Positions 23,000-30,278 of a stretch of DNA of 30,278 bases are shown here, piece after piece. Below the pieces are notes generated by a model. The model did not search any database, was not told the origin of the DNA, and worked only from the letters and a program-made list of their open reading frames with translations. Source of the DNA: Chitinophagaceae bacterium (lineage in GTDB: Bacteria > Bacteroidota > Bacteroidia > Chitinophagales > Chitinophagaceae); NCBI GenBank assembly GCA_947468255.1, contig CANIMM010000005.1, positions 1-30,278 of the forward strand, given 5' to 3'. Each line of letters starts with the position of its first letter. The first letter of the stretch is position 1. The position numbers and the translations under genes were made by a program.

Positions 23000-24530
23000 A
23001 TAATTTTGATAATAGCGATTTTAATAAGTCAACCGGAAATTCACCCATTCCGTTGATAACTTCGGAATCTTGAGATCTGAATCTTTCTTTCGAAATATTA
23101 GGTGCCCCAGCCAAATAGATTGCTTTTACATTTAAAGGATTTTCTCTTCCATATCCGCTGATCTTCAAAAAATCCCTGGTTTTAGAACGTAACCATATTT
23201 CATTGGCATTTCCAAAAAAGATAATGGCTGCATCACACATTTTAAGGTTTTCAATATGATCATTCCTTATTAGCGATTCATCCCCTTCAAAAATAGGTAA
23301 TACAACCTCACAACCGTTTTCAAATAAAAAATCTTCCAGCGGCTTTATTTCATCAATATCCAATATGTCAGAAATAAGATAAATAATTCGTGACCCACTA
23401 CTACTACTGGCTGAGACCTCTTTGGTTTCAATTTTTTTAACCTCCGCAGCTACCATGCTTTTTTTATTGGCCCGCTCAATAGAACTCAATTTGTCGCTCA
23501 ATATTTCTTTAAAACTTTCAAGGGAACTTTGAATTAAATCTGCCCCCTCAATTCCTTCATTTCCTTCATTAAGCTTATTTACAAATGAAATTTGCCGCTC
23601 TTCCTTTGGATTAAATCCTTCAGGCAACCAAATTAGGCGTTGAAGTTTTCCAGCACTACTTGCAGCTGCTGCGACTTCATTTTGAATCTCAACAATTGAT
23701 TTTAAAGTACCTTCCGGAACTAATCCATAACTCTCCCCCACCAAATGAACGGACAATTGCGCCTCACTAAGAAATGATTCAACATTTTGAATAAGTGAAG
23801 ACTCTACAAATGGCAACTGTCTATCAGGATATATCTTATACCCACTATCTTGCAATTCACGACGAATACTATCCCTAAGTTCTTTGGTCTCAAAGCTAGA
23901 CTCAGCTAGGTATACTTTTAAACCCTCTGCTTTTGACCCGGCACCTTCAGCTCCTGAAACACCGCCCGATCCGGCATCCAAACTCTCCAAATCCTCCAAA
24001 AACATAGCAATGTCATTGGCTAGATCATCCATTTTATCCCAATATAATTTCTCTGTTTGCTGACCTAGTTGTTGGGAAAATTCCTTCAATCTTCCGGTTG
24101 ATGGATCAGAAGAATAGAATTCATAGCCCAGAATATTTCTGATACTCTCTGGATGCTGCTCAACTTTTAAAGGAGTTTTGATAACCTTAAAAACCCTTGC
24201 CTTATTGTTGATACTAAACCCGATGTTAGTTTTACAGACATCGTGAAATTCATTGGCTTCTTTTACACACCAGTCCGATTTAGCATAGCGGGGAGTAAGG
24301 ATGGATATCATAATGGCTACCTGTGAAAACTGATCAACAATTTGCTGATCAAATATATGATTGCCTTGCAAATCAGGGTCCCGCCATATAATAGGCCTTC
24401 GTCCCAATAACTGAGATAACCGAATAGCCAATACCCTGTGAAATTCAGTAATCCATCCATTTTGAGATTCTACCAAAGGTTCATCATCAATATGTGCATA
24501 ACTGATAAAAATATCTTTCTCAAATTTCAT
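22998..24530 (-). CDS. Triple TIR/TIR-like domain protein
   Basis: This 510-residue protein has three alpha/beta domains joined by Gly/Ser-rich linkers (185-203 and 368-380). Domain 1 (4-175) is a TIR domain: DIFISYAHIDDE (6-17), RRPIIWRDPDLQGNHIF (44-60), ILTPRYAKSDWCVKEANEF (77-95). Glu91 in the SxWCxxE motif is the residue that acts in NAD+-cleaving TIRs. Domain 2 (204-350) starts LKVYLAESSFETKELRDSI and resembles the DUF4062/TIR-like domain found beside STAND proteins. Domain 3 (380-510) starts RIIYLISDILDIDEIKPLED and includes CDAAIIFFGNANEIWL; it lacks the catalytic Glu context. The first domain is the likely effector; the others may bind ligands or partners. It sits six bases after the RyR gene and nine before the STAND gene. 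Confidence 0.85.
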   Translation of the reverse strand: MKFEKDIFISYAHIDDEPLVESQNGWITEFHRVLAIRLSQLLGRRPIIWRDPDLQGNHIFDQQIVDQFSQVAIMISILTPRYAKSDWCVKEANEFHDVCKTNIGFSINNKARVFKVIKTPLKVEQHPESIRNILGYEFYSSDPSTGRLKEFSQQLGQQTEKLYWDKMDDLANDIAMFLEDLESLDAGSGGVSGAEGAGSKAEGLKVYLAESSFETKELRDSIRRELQDSGYKIYPDRQLPFVESSLIQNVESFLSEAQLSVHLVGESYGLVPEGTLKSIVEIQNEVAAAASSAGKLQRLIWLPEGFNPKEERQISFVNKLNEGNEGIEGADLIQSSLESFKEILSDKLSSIERANKKSMVAAEVKKIETKEVSASSSSGSRIIYLISDILDIDEIKPLEDFLFENGCEVVLPIFEGDESLIRNDHIENLKMCDAAIIFFGNANEIWLRSKTRDFLKISGYGRENPLNVKAIYLAGAPNISKERFRSQDSEVINGMGEFPVDLLKSLLSKL

Positions 24531-24536
24531 GGATAA

Positions 24537-26513
24537 TTATAATTTATTAATTGACTTTTTTAATATTTGTACAAGTGGCAGCAACAGAAAAAGATTCAAA
24601 TCCTTGTCCTTTTCTCCTTGAGTTAGATTTTCGTAAGGTATTAATTGATCATGTATTTTCATCACCTCTTTAACGATGTTTTTTTCTCTTTTATTTTGAG
24701 GAAATGGACCATATTGATAACTAAATACCAGCTTTTCGCTACTCCACCTATAATGTTCCAATTTCGCAAGCTTTGGATAAAATTTTACAATGTTTTCACG
24801 ATTTGGAGGAGTACACCCTATTTCATTCAATACATACATTTTAACCTGAATATGGCGCGCTGCATAGCGATTCGATTCCTTTTTCCTATTATTTAGTACA
24901 TTCCAATTTTTTCTGATTGTGGCACATTGCCTCAAATCAGACACTGAAGCGCCTGTCTTTTCTGAAAGGAAATCGAGAAAAGCTGATTCAAATTCCATTT
25001 CAGTAAAACTAAAATGGCTTTCTGGGAAAATAATAATATAACCACTTAATTCATCAATTATCTCTTGAGAAACTGTTAAGTTTAATTTTTCCTTGAGCAT
25101 GGATTGGAATTCATAACAAACAGCATAATAAAAATTGATTACCCTGGAAATAACATCAATCAATTCCCCTTCTTCGATGATTCCCTTACCAGTGAAAGTA
25201 TCTGATTTTCGTTTTACAAAATGTTGATTAAGCCCTTCGGATAATAATTTTTTTATCTGATTTTTTTGTAACGTACTATTGTTCATAAAATCAAAAATTT
25301 CACTTTCCTGAGGAAGCGAAACCACCATTGGCACTTGGGTTATACTTGAGGTACGATTATAAAGAAACTGCCTGAAAGCATTGGCTGTGTTAATCACCTT
25401 AGCATCAGCTGCCCCGAAAAAATAAGCCGCTTTTATTTTGCCAAGTTCCTCAATATTCGAATTAGACGAACAAAAATTTTCATGAAAATTTGCATTCAAT
25501 AACTCAATCGGAATTAATTCAACAAATTCTCTATAAAAAGGATACAAGTATTTAAATTCTTGTAAAAAATCATTTGCATTTTTGTCGACCAAAAAGATTT
25601 TAAGCGGCTTATGATCATGATAATGGCTCAATATCACATTCTCCAATAAAAAAGCTTCTGCAGTTTTATCAAGTCCAACAACGGCTATGCTATTTTCGCA
25701 GTCTTGACTTCCTTCATTAAAATAGGCATGCGGCGGAAATTCATCATATATTTTCTGAGCAGCCATCTGTTCCAAATTGATTGCATGCAAATCGTAATTA
25801 TCCTCAATATTATCAATATCAGAATAATCTTTAAGCACCCTTTTATTATGCTGGTCTTTGATATGAATAAATAGTTTCATTGCCTCATGGTCACTACTTT
25901 TTTTATTCAGATCAAAATCATACAAGCTAATTTGCCCGGCAATCTCAATATTTACTTCATCCTTATCATTTGCCAAAATACAAGCTCTCGATGTTGAAAG
26001 GCCAATCTTTTCAAGTGTTCTACTCTCAAATGGATTTGAATAAATTACAATACCTCCTGCATTAATAATCTCTTCGACAAAAGGAGATTCCCGATTGGTT
26101 TCAACCACTACTACCAAATATCCGTTTTCGAGCAGCTCTTTACTGATTCTAAAGCCTAGTGAATCAAGTGAAAAAACTATAATATGCCTTCTATAAAAAA
26201 ACTTGATTTTATATACCACCAAAAACTCCCTGGCATGTTCAAAGAAAATTGAAAAAAGGCTTAGACCAACTAATAAGGCAGCGATGAATTTTGCAGCTAA
26301 TATCAAACCAAGTGCAAAGGGGTTGGTAGGACCATCGGCCCACATTTGAGCATCTGCAGAATCGTTTAGTAAAAAAAAGTTAATTACTGAATATAAAACA
26401 CCCCAAAAATGAAAATTTTTACCAAAATAAAGTGAGTACCCAAAAAACGCCAGCACAAATACCGACAATACAAGTATTGGATAAATAACAGGGGCTAGTT
26501 TTTTTAATTTCAT
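24537..26513 (-). CDS. Membrane protein with tandem RCK/TrkA-N domains and C-terminal RyR domain
   Basis: This protein has 658 residues. Hydrophobic segments lie at about 8-28, 36-50 and 66-92; the layout recalls a two-helix pore, but no TVGYG-type filter is present (the loop reads NDSADAQMWADGPTNPF). A first Rossmann domain (109-235) has HIIVFSLDSLGFRISKELL and VVVVETN, with the first Gly of GxGxxG replaced by Ser. A second begins SIAVVGLDKTAEAF (275-288). Residues 582-645 match the RyR domain: LAKLEHYRWSSEKLVFSYQ, YGP, then LIPYENLTQGEKDKDL. RCK domains bind nucleotides or ions; RyR domains in prokaryotes occur in predicted conflict systems and probably sense a nucleotide-like ligand. It is the first gene of the operon, so it may be the sensor or a membrane effector. 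Confidence 0.82.
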   Translation of the reverse strand: MKLKKLAPVIYPILVLSVFVLAFFGYSLYFGKNFHFWGVLYSVINFFLLNDSADAQMWADGPTNPFALGLILAAKFIAALLVGLSLFSIFFEHAREFLVVYKIKFFYRRHIIVFSLDSLGFRISKELLENGYLVVVVETNRESPFVEEIINAGGIVIYSNPFESRTLEKIGLSTSRACILANDKDEVNIEIAGQISLYDFDLNKKSSDHEAMKLFIHIKDQHNKRVLKDYSDIDNIEDNYDLHAINLEQMAAQKIYDEFPPHAYFNEGSQDCENSIAVVGLDKTAEAFLLENVILSHYHDHKPLKIFLVDKNANDFLQEFKYLYPFYREFVELIPIELLNANFHENFCSSNSNIEELGKIKAAYFFGAADAKVINTANAFRQFLYNRTSSITQVPMVVSLPQESEIFDFMNNSTLQKNQIKKLLSEGLNQHFVKRKSDTFTGKGIIEEGELIDVISRVINFYYAVCYEFQSMLKEKLNLTVSQEIIDELSGYIIIFPESHFSFTEMEFESAFLDFLSEKTGASVSDLRQCATIRKNWNVLNNRKKESNRYAARHIQVKMYVLNEIGCTPPNRENIVKFYPKLAKLEHYRWSSEKLVFSYQYGPFPQNKREKNIVKEVMKIHDQLIPYENLTQGEKDKDLNLFLLLPLVQILKKSINKL

Positions 26514-26580
26514 AGAAACGCTCAGGAGATTTTAAATCAAATTCGAAGGTAATTCAAAATATGCAATAGCTTAATAATAT

Positions 26581-26598
26581 ATTTATATATATATAAAT
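26581..26598. repeat. Perfect 18-base AT-only palindrome
   Basis: The sequence attt(at)5aaat reads the same on both strands. It lies 68 bases upstream of the RyR gene start, close to where operon promoter elements are expected, and could be an operator or an easily melted site. In such AT-rich DNA an AT palindrome of this kind also arises by chance, so the functional call is weak. Confidence 0.35.
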
Positions 26599-26752
26599 CG
26601 AAGCAATAAAAACGTTATAGTGAAAAATAATATCATATATAAAAATCTCACTTGAATTGGAAAATATTACCAATAATACATTTTAAATATATGATACAGA
26701 CATCAACAGATCAAAATCTTCAACGCTCATTTTTTAATTTCAAACAAAATTT

Positions 26753-26760
26753 TTACTTTG
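26753..26760 (+). promoter_or_regulatory. Near-consensus -7 box of the DUF6728-like gene
   Basis: TTACTTTG differs from TAnnTTTG at one position and lies 38 bases before the ATG at 26799, a normal leader length. No -33 TTG was found at the expected distance, so the call is tentative. Confidence 0.35.
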
Positions 26761-26798
26761 TAACTTTAATTAAAAATAAAGCTAAAAACCAACGTATC

Positions 26799-26963
26799 AT
26801 GGGCATATGGAACCAAGTGGCACAATATCTTTACCTAAAGAAAAAAGATCCCGCAGTACCTAACTCGCAGTTTGTAAAATATATGCATGGTATCAACCGG
26901 ATCTCCATCCTGCTTTTTCTGGCGGCGATGGTAATCCTTGCCATCAAACTATTTAGAAAATAA
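26799..26963 (+). CDS. Small DUF6728-like membrane protein
   Basis: The ATG at 26799 gives 54 residues: an amphipathic start (MGIWNQVAQYLYLKKKDP), a loop, then YMHGINRISILLFLAAMVIL as one membrane helix and a basic end (KLFRK). The KKDP motif followed by MHGINRISIL and a terminal helix matches, from memory, a small conserved Bacteroidota family annotated DUF6728. Its function is unknown. The frame extends upstream to 26652 without a better start, and the upstream residues look non-coding. It is separated by only 40 bases from the convergent lpxB gene, with no obvious terminator hairpin between them. Confidence 0.72.
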   Translation: MGIWNQVAQYLYLKKKDPAVPNSQFVKYMHGINRISILLFLAAMVILAIKLFRK

Positions 26964-27003
26964 TCATGGATTTCAAGTGCTCAATGCTAAAGAATGGGGG
27001 CGA

Positions 27004-28146
27004 TTATGTTTTTAAAAAACCATAGATGCTAGCGGCTGCATTGGCCGATGCATTTCCCCCTTGGCTCAATAAATATTTTAAGGCAGTATAATCTTCCTTT
27101 AGTTGCGATTGCTTCCCAGCATCGTATAAAATCTTTTTCAATTCGCTAGTAATATTTTGCTCCGTCAGTTGCTCCTGAATTAATTCCTTTACCACTTCCT
27201 TATTCATAATCAGGTTCACCAAACAGATGTATTGAATGGTAATAAGCCACTTGGCGATAAGAAAAGAAATCGCACTGCCTTTGTAACACACCACTTCGGG
27301 TACGCCAAATAAAGCGGTTTCAAGGGTGGCGGTTCCGCTGGTAACCAACGCTGCCTTTGCCTCCCGAAGCAAGCCATAGGTTTGATTGATTACCGCAGAA
27401 ACATTTTGGTAAGGTGCCAACAATGCATCATAAAAATCATCTTCAATGCCAGGGGCCTTAGCCACTACAAAATGATAATCCGGGAAATGCTTTGCCGCTG
27501 AAAGCATAATGGGCAATTTGGTCAGTATTTCTTGTTTCCGGCTTCCAGGTAATATGGCAATGATTGGAATATTGATTGCTACACCGGAACTGGTTAAAAA
27601 GGAAGGAACAGTAGGTTCCGAAACTGGATGATTGGCTATGAACTCATCCACCACTTTTACCAAAGGATGCCCCACATATTCGACTTCAAAGCCCCATTTT
27701 TTATAAAAATCTTTTTCAAATGGTAAAATGACCAGCATTTTATCTACATTTTTTTTGATACCCCTCACTCTACTTTCCTTCCAAGCCCATACTTGGGGAG
27801 AAATGTAATAGATTACCCTTAACCCCTTTCGTTTAGCCCAGGCTGCTATTCTTAAATTAAAACCAGGATAATCGATTAGCACCAATGCATCGGGTTGATA
27901 TTGGGTGATATCAGCTTTACAATCTGCTAGGTTTTTAAAAATAGTCCGCAGATTTTTTAGCACTTCTACAAATCCCATGAACGCCAACGCTGAGTAATGC
28001 TTTACCAAGTTGGCTCCTGCCGCTTGCATTTTATCGCCACCCCAACAGCGGATATCGGCATCCGTATCTAGCAGCTTGAGTTCCTTGATAAGGTTACTGC
28101 CATGCAAATCGCCACTGGCTTCCCCAGCTATAATATAATATTTCAT
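27004..28146 (-). CDS. lpxB: Lipid-A-disaccharide synthase
   Basis: This 380-residue protein is a full-length LpxB. Signatures are YIIAGEASGDLHGSNLI at the N-terminus, RCWGGDKMQAAGANLV, MGFVEVLKNL, LVLIDYPGFNLRIA, YYISPQVWAWKESR, VEYVGHPLV, ILPGSRKQEI and, in the donor-binding half, VTSGTATLETALFGVPEVV. LpxB joins UDP-2,3-diacylglucosamine and lipid X to give the lipid A disaccharide at the inner face of the inner membrane. The gene is monocistronic here, converging on the DUF6728-like gene and diverging from the sphingolipid gene pair. A Gram-negative envelope with lipid A is therefore expected. The ATG at 28146 starts exactly at the conserved first strand. Confidence 0.96.
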   Translation of the reverse strand: MKYYIIAGEASGDLHGSNLIKELKLLDTDADIRCWGGDKMQAAGANLVKHYSALAFMGFVEVLKNLRTIFKNLADCKADITQYQPDALVLIDYPGFNLRIAAWAKRKGLRVIYYISPQVWAWKESRVRGIKKNVDKMLVILPFEKDFYKKWGFEVEYVGHPLVKVVDEFIANHPVSEPTVPSFLTSSGVAINIPIIAILPGSRKQEILTKLPIMLSAAKHFPDYHFVVAKAPGIEDDFYDALLAPYQNVSAVINQTYGLLREAKAALVTSGTATLETALFGVPEVVCYKGSAISFLIAKWLITIQYICLVNLIMNKEVVKELIQEQLTEQNITSELKKILYDAGKQSQLKEDYTALKYLLSQGGNASANAAASIYGFLKT

Positions 28147-28514
28147 TGTATACTTAAATTCAATGCAATTTAACTGAATTGGAGCCAGTCAACCAAAAAA
28201 GCCGGTAGTCCCATTAAAGAGGAACAAGACGAAATTACGGCAGTATACAAGCGCAAATAGCATAGGTAAATGATGATGGTAACTAATTTAAACTCATTGG
28301 TAGGGAATTTAATAGTATTTAATAAAAATCACATATAATAGTTATACTGCTAAGAAATAATGGTAACAAAAAAATAAACTTAACTTTGCAATGATATAAT
28401 ATTCAAGCAATAAAGGCTAAAGGTTGATTCTTATATAATAAATAGCTATTATAATCAAGAATTTATTTATTTTCAATAAGTATTCAGCTTTAGCAAACAC
28501 TTTAAATCAAAGCG
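28147..28514. other. Divergent intergenic region between lpxB and the serine palmitoyltransferase gene
   Basis: This 368-base AT-rich region has promoters for both flanking genes. A consensus -7 box for the plus-strand pair is at 28381-28388. On the minus strand TAATTTCG (28230-28237) is a one-mismatch candidate for lpxB, about 85 bases before its ATG. A short AT inverted repeat (TATAATA ... TATTATA, about 28434-28452) is also present. No ORF or RNA gene was recognised. Confidence 0.5.
28381..28388 (+). promoter_or_regulatory. Bacteroidota -7 promoter box for the sphingolipid gene pair
   Basis: TAACTTTG matches TAnnTTTG exactly. It is about 125 bases upstream of the ATG at 28515, leaving a long AT-rich leader. 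No good -33 TTG was seen. Confidence 0.45.
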
Positions 28515-29726
28515 ATGAGCAACAAAACACTTATAAACAAAGTATCGGCCTTTAAAACTGCAGAAAAACTAAAAGACGCAGATATTTATCCGTTTTTTCG
28601 TCCACTACAGTCTGACCAAGATACAGAAGTTATCATTGATGGCAAACGAGTGTTAATGTTTGGTTCAAACAGCTATCTAGGACTTACCAACCACCCCAGT
28701 GTAAAAGAAGCGGCAAAAAAGGCCATTGATAAATACGGAAGTGGCTGTGCAGGCTCACGTTTTTTGAACGGAACCCTAGATTTGCATTTGGAATTAGAGG
28801 AAGCCTTGGCCCAATTTGTAGGGAAAGAATCCGCGCTGGTTTTCAGTACTGGATACCAGGTCAATGTGGGAGTCATTTCAGCATTGGGTGGAAGAAATGA
28901 TTTTTTGTTTTCGGATGAACTCAATCACGCCTGCATTATTGATGGTGCTCGCTTATCCTTTTCAAAACTATACAAATACGGACATGGTGACATGGCGCAT
29001 TTGGAAAAACTATTGGCCAGCGTACCCATTGAATCCTTCAAAATAATTGCTACCGATGGTATTTTTAGTATGGAAGGCGATATCACCAAACTTAATGAAA
29101 TCACGGAGCTGGCAAAAAAATACAATGCTACCGTTTTTGTAGATGACGCACATTCACTAGGGGTTCTAGGACCACAGGGTCAGGGAACCGCAGCACATTT
29201 CAACATTACCCACAAGGTAGATTTGATTATGGGCACTTTTAGTAAGTCGCTCGCTTCTATCGGAGGATTTATTGCAGCAGACAAAGTAGTGGTGGAATAC
29301 TTGAAACACCATGCGCGCTCACTTATATTTAGTGCCAGTATCTCCCCTGCAGCGGCGGCTAGTGCACTAGCTTCTCTCAACGTACTCAAAGAAGAGCCCC
29401 AAAGAATTGAAAAACTTTGGAACAATACCAACTATGCACTGAATCTTTTTGCCAAGGCAGGTTTTGATATTGGAAAAACTGAGTCTCCTATTATCCCCAT
29501 TTTTGTGAGAGACAATGAAAAAACTTTCTTGATGGCTAAAATGCTCATGGATGAGGGTATTTTTGTTAACCCAGTAGTTTCCCCTGCTGTTCATAGTGAT
29601 GCGTCCATGATTCGCTTTTCGTTGATGTCAACGCATTCTTTAAAACAAATTGATTATGCGGTTGATAAAATAAAAAAAGTTGCTTTCAAACTCAAAGTCC
29701 CTCTGCTAAACCAAGAAAGAGCATGA
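28515..29726 (+). CDS. spt: Serine palmitoyltransferase (alpha-oxoamine synthase family)
   Basis: This 403-residue protein is a PLP-dependent alpha-oxoamine synthase. Landmarks are FGSNSYLGLTNHP (49-61), GSGCAGSRFLNGT (75-87), the stacking His138 in DELNHAC, DGIFSMEGD (181-189), VDDAHSLG (209-216) with PLP-binding Asp210 and His213, and GTFSKSLASIGG (240-251) with the Schiff-base Lys244. Members condense an amino acid with an acyl-CoA: serine palmitoyltransferase, 2-amino-3-ketobutyrate ligase, BioF or HemA. The length, the FFRPLQS N-terminus and the Bacteroidota background fit serine palmitoyltransferase, the first step of sphingolipid synthesis; a 2-amino-3-ketobutyrate ligase is the main alternative. 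The stop codon overlaps the next start as ATGA. Confidence 0.85.
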   Translation: MSNKTLINKVSAFKTAEKLKDADIYPFFRPLQSDQDTEVIIDGKRVLMFGSNSYLGLTNHPSVKEAAKKAIDKYGSGCAGSRFLNGTLDLHLELEEALAQFVGKESALVFSTGYQVNVGVISALGGRNDFLFSDELNHACIIDGARLSFSKLYKYGHGDMAHLEKLLASVPIESFKIIATDGIFSMEGDITKLNEITELAKKYNATVFVDDAHSLGVLGPQGQGTAAHFNITHKVDLIMGTFSKSLASIGGFIAADKVVVEYLKHHARSLIFSASISPAAAASALASLNVLKEEPQRIEKLWNNTNYALNLFAKAGFDIGKTESPIIPIFVRDNEKTFLMAKMLMDEGIFVNPVVSPAVHSDASMIRFSLMSTHSLKQIDYAVDKIKKVAFKLKVPLLNQERA

Positions 29727-30278
29727 TTACTATAAAACAAGTTGCAACAAAGGCGGAATTAGCTGCTTTTATTGATTTCCCCCACAGCTTATTTGAAGGG
29801 GACAAAAACTATGTACCTGAATTGCATATTGCGCAAAGAGATGTATTAACGCCGGGCAAACACCCCTTTCACGACCACTCTACTATTCAATGTTTTCTAG
29901 CTTATCAAGACGGAAAAATTAGGGGACGAATAGCGGCCATCCAAAACAATAACCACAATAGTTTTGGCAACAAAAAAGATGGTTTTTTTGGCTTCCTCGA
30001 TTTGTACAATGATGCCGCTGTTGCAGAAAAATTAATCACGGAAGCAAAAAATTGGTTGATAAGCAAGGGACTCAATACCATGATTGGACCTGTTAATCCC
30101 ACTACCAATGACCCATCCGGTCTGTTGGTGGAAGGCTTTGACTCGCCTCCAGTGGCAATGATGACCTACAACAAACCTTACTATCTTGATCTGTTGACTG
30201 CAAATGGTTTTATAAAAAAATTCGACCTGCTAGCTTACGACCTTCCTACACAAACTGTTGATAAAAGGACTATTCAAT
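29723..30278 (+). CDS. GNAT-fold acyltransferase-like protein (partial, cut by right edge)
   Basis: The ATG at 29723 overlaps the previous stop (ATGA) and the frame stays open to the window end, giving 185 codons. The product starts MITIKQVATKAELAAFIDFP. It shows YVPELHIAQRDVL, FLAYQDGKIRGRIAAIQNNN (a central GNAT-like strand pair), GFFGFLDLYND, and MIGPVNPTTNDPSGLLVEGF. This pattern belongs to a family annotated as GNAT-like N-acyltransferases that often sits next to serine palmitoyltransferase genes in Bacteroidota. From the coupling I infer a role in sphingolipid synthesis, possibly N-acylation of the long-chain base like the bacterial ceramide synthase, but this is not shown by the sequence. 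Confidence 0.7.
   Translation, partial: MITIKQVATKAELAAFIDFPHSLFEGDKNYVPELHIAQRDVLTPGKHPFHDHSTIQCFLAYQDGKIRGRIAAIQNNNHNSFGNKKDGFFGFLDLYNDAAVAEKLITEAKNWLISKGLNTMIGPVNPTTNDPSGLLVEGFDSPPVAMMTYNKPYYLDLLTANGFIKKFDLLAYDLPTQTVDKRTIQ

Larger units (their letters stand above)
26514..26798. other. Divergent promoter region between the RyR operon and the DUF6728-like gene
   Basis: This 285-base, strongly AT-rich stretch must hold the promoter of the five-gene minus-strand operon and that of the small plus-strand gene. On the minus strand the best -7 candidate is TATTTTG (26555-26561), one base short of the consensus. An 18-base perfect AT palindrome lies at 26581-26598. No RNA gene or extra ORF of note was found; an open frame reaching back to 26652 only extends the small gene and has no ATG at its start. 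Confidence 0.5.

Noticed and set aside
22603..23073. Plus-strand open frame of 156 codons opposite the STAND/TIR junction
   Set aside because: It is the complement of the STAND P-loop region and the TIR gene end; its product has no recognisable domain, while the minus-strand frames have clear motifs.
26652..26798. N-terminal extension of the DUF6728-like gene to 103 residues
   Set aside because: The extension starts at a non-ATG codon, is Asn/Phe/Lys-rich and covers the probable promoter, while the ATG at 26799 gives the typical short product.

Overview
The window reads as chromosome of an AT-rich member of the Bacteroidota, most likely in or near the Chitinophagaceae. The signs are TAnnTTTG-type promoter boxes, a serine palmitoyltransferase, a TonB-dependent receptor, a small DUF6728-like membrane protein, weak or absent Shine-Dalgarno sequences and tightly overlapping genes. 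No rRNA, tRNA, CRISPR array or insertion sequence was seen.

Region 1 (1-12620, all minus strand) is a Wzx/Wzy-type exopolysaccharide or O-antigen operon. It is transcribed from a single-domain response regulator (12620) toward a Wzx-like flippase cut by the left edge. Gene order is: response regulator, initiating sugar transferase with a receiver-like N-terminus and a Cys-rich insertion, short TolC-like protein, Wzz/Wzc-like protein with a decayed kinase domain, Wzy/ligase, two GT2 glycosyltransferases, an unlisted 36-residue membrane ORF, a GT4 glycosyltransferase, an unrecognised glycosyltransferase-like protein, another GT2, and the flippase. Several stop and start codons overlap, which supports one transcript.

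Region 2 (12621-14501) holds a possible tiny membrane ORF, a LOG-family nucleotide phosphoribohydrolase on the plus strand with a good promoter box, and a GNAT acetyltransferase on the minus strand.

Region 3 (14660-26513, minus strand) is the remarkable part: five genes separated by only 4-9 bases. In order of transcription they encode (i) a membrane protein with tandem RCK/TrkA-N Rossmann domains and a C-terminal RyR domain, (ii) a protein with one TIR domain that keeps its catalytic Glu plus two further TIR/DUF4062-like domains, (iii) an nSTAND1 NTPase with a transmembrane helix, a 14-residue-periodic coiled coil and a WD40 propeller, (iv) a TonB-dependent receptor with a TPR-like N-terminus, and (v) an NTT/MFS-like 12-helix transporter fused to a long cytosolic helical domain. 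The first three look like a TIR/STAND conflict or stress-signalling module. Its co-transcription with an outer-membrane receptor and an inner-membrane transporter suggests a system spanning the whole envelope. This is the best candidate for an undescribed system; the function is inferred, not shown.

Region 4 (26799-30278) returns to housekeeping and lipid genes: a small DUF6728-like protein, lpxB (lipid A disaccharide synthase, minus), and a plus-strand pair of serine palmitoyltransferase and a GNAT-fold protein joined by an ATGA overlap, probably for sphingolipid synthesis. The last gene runs off the right edge.
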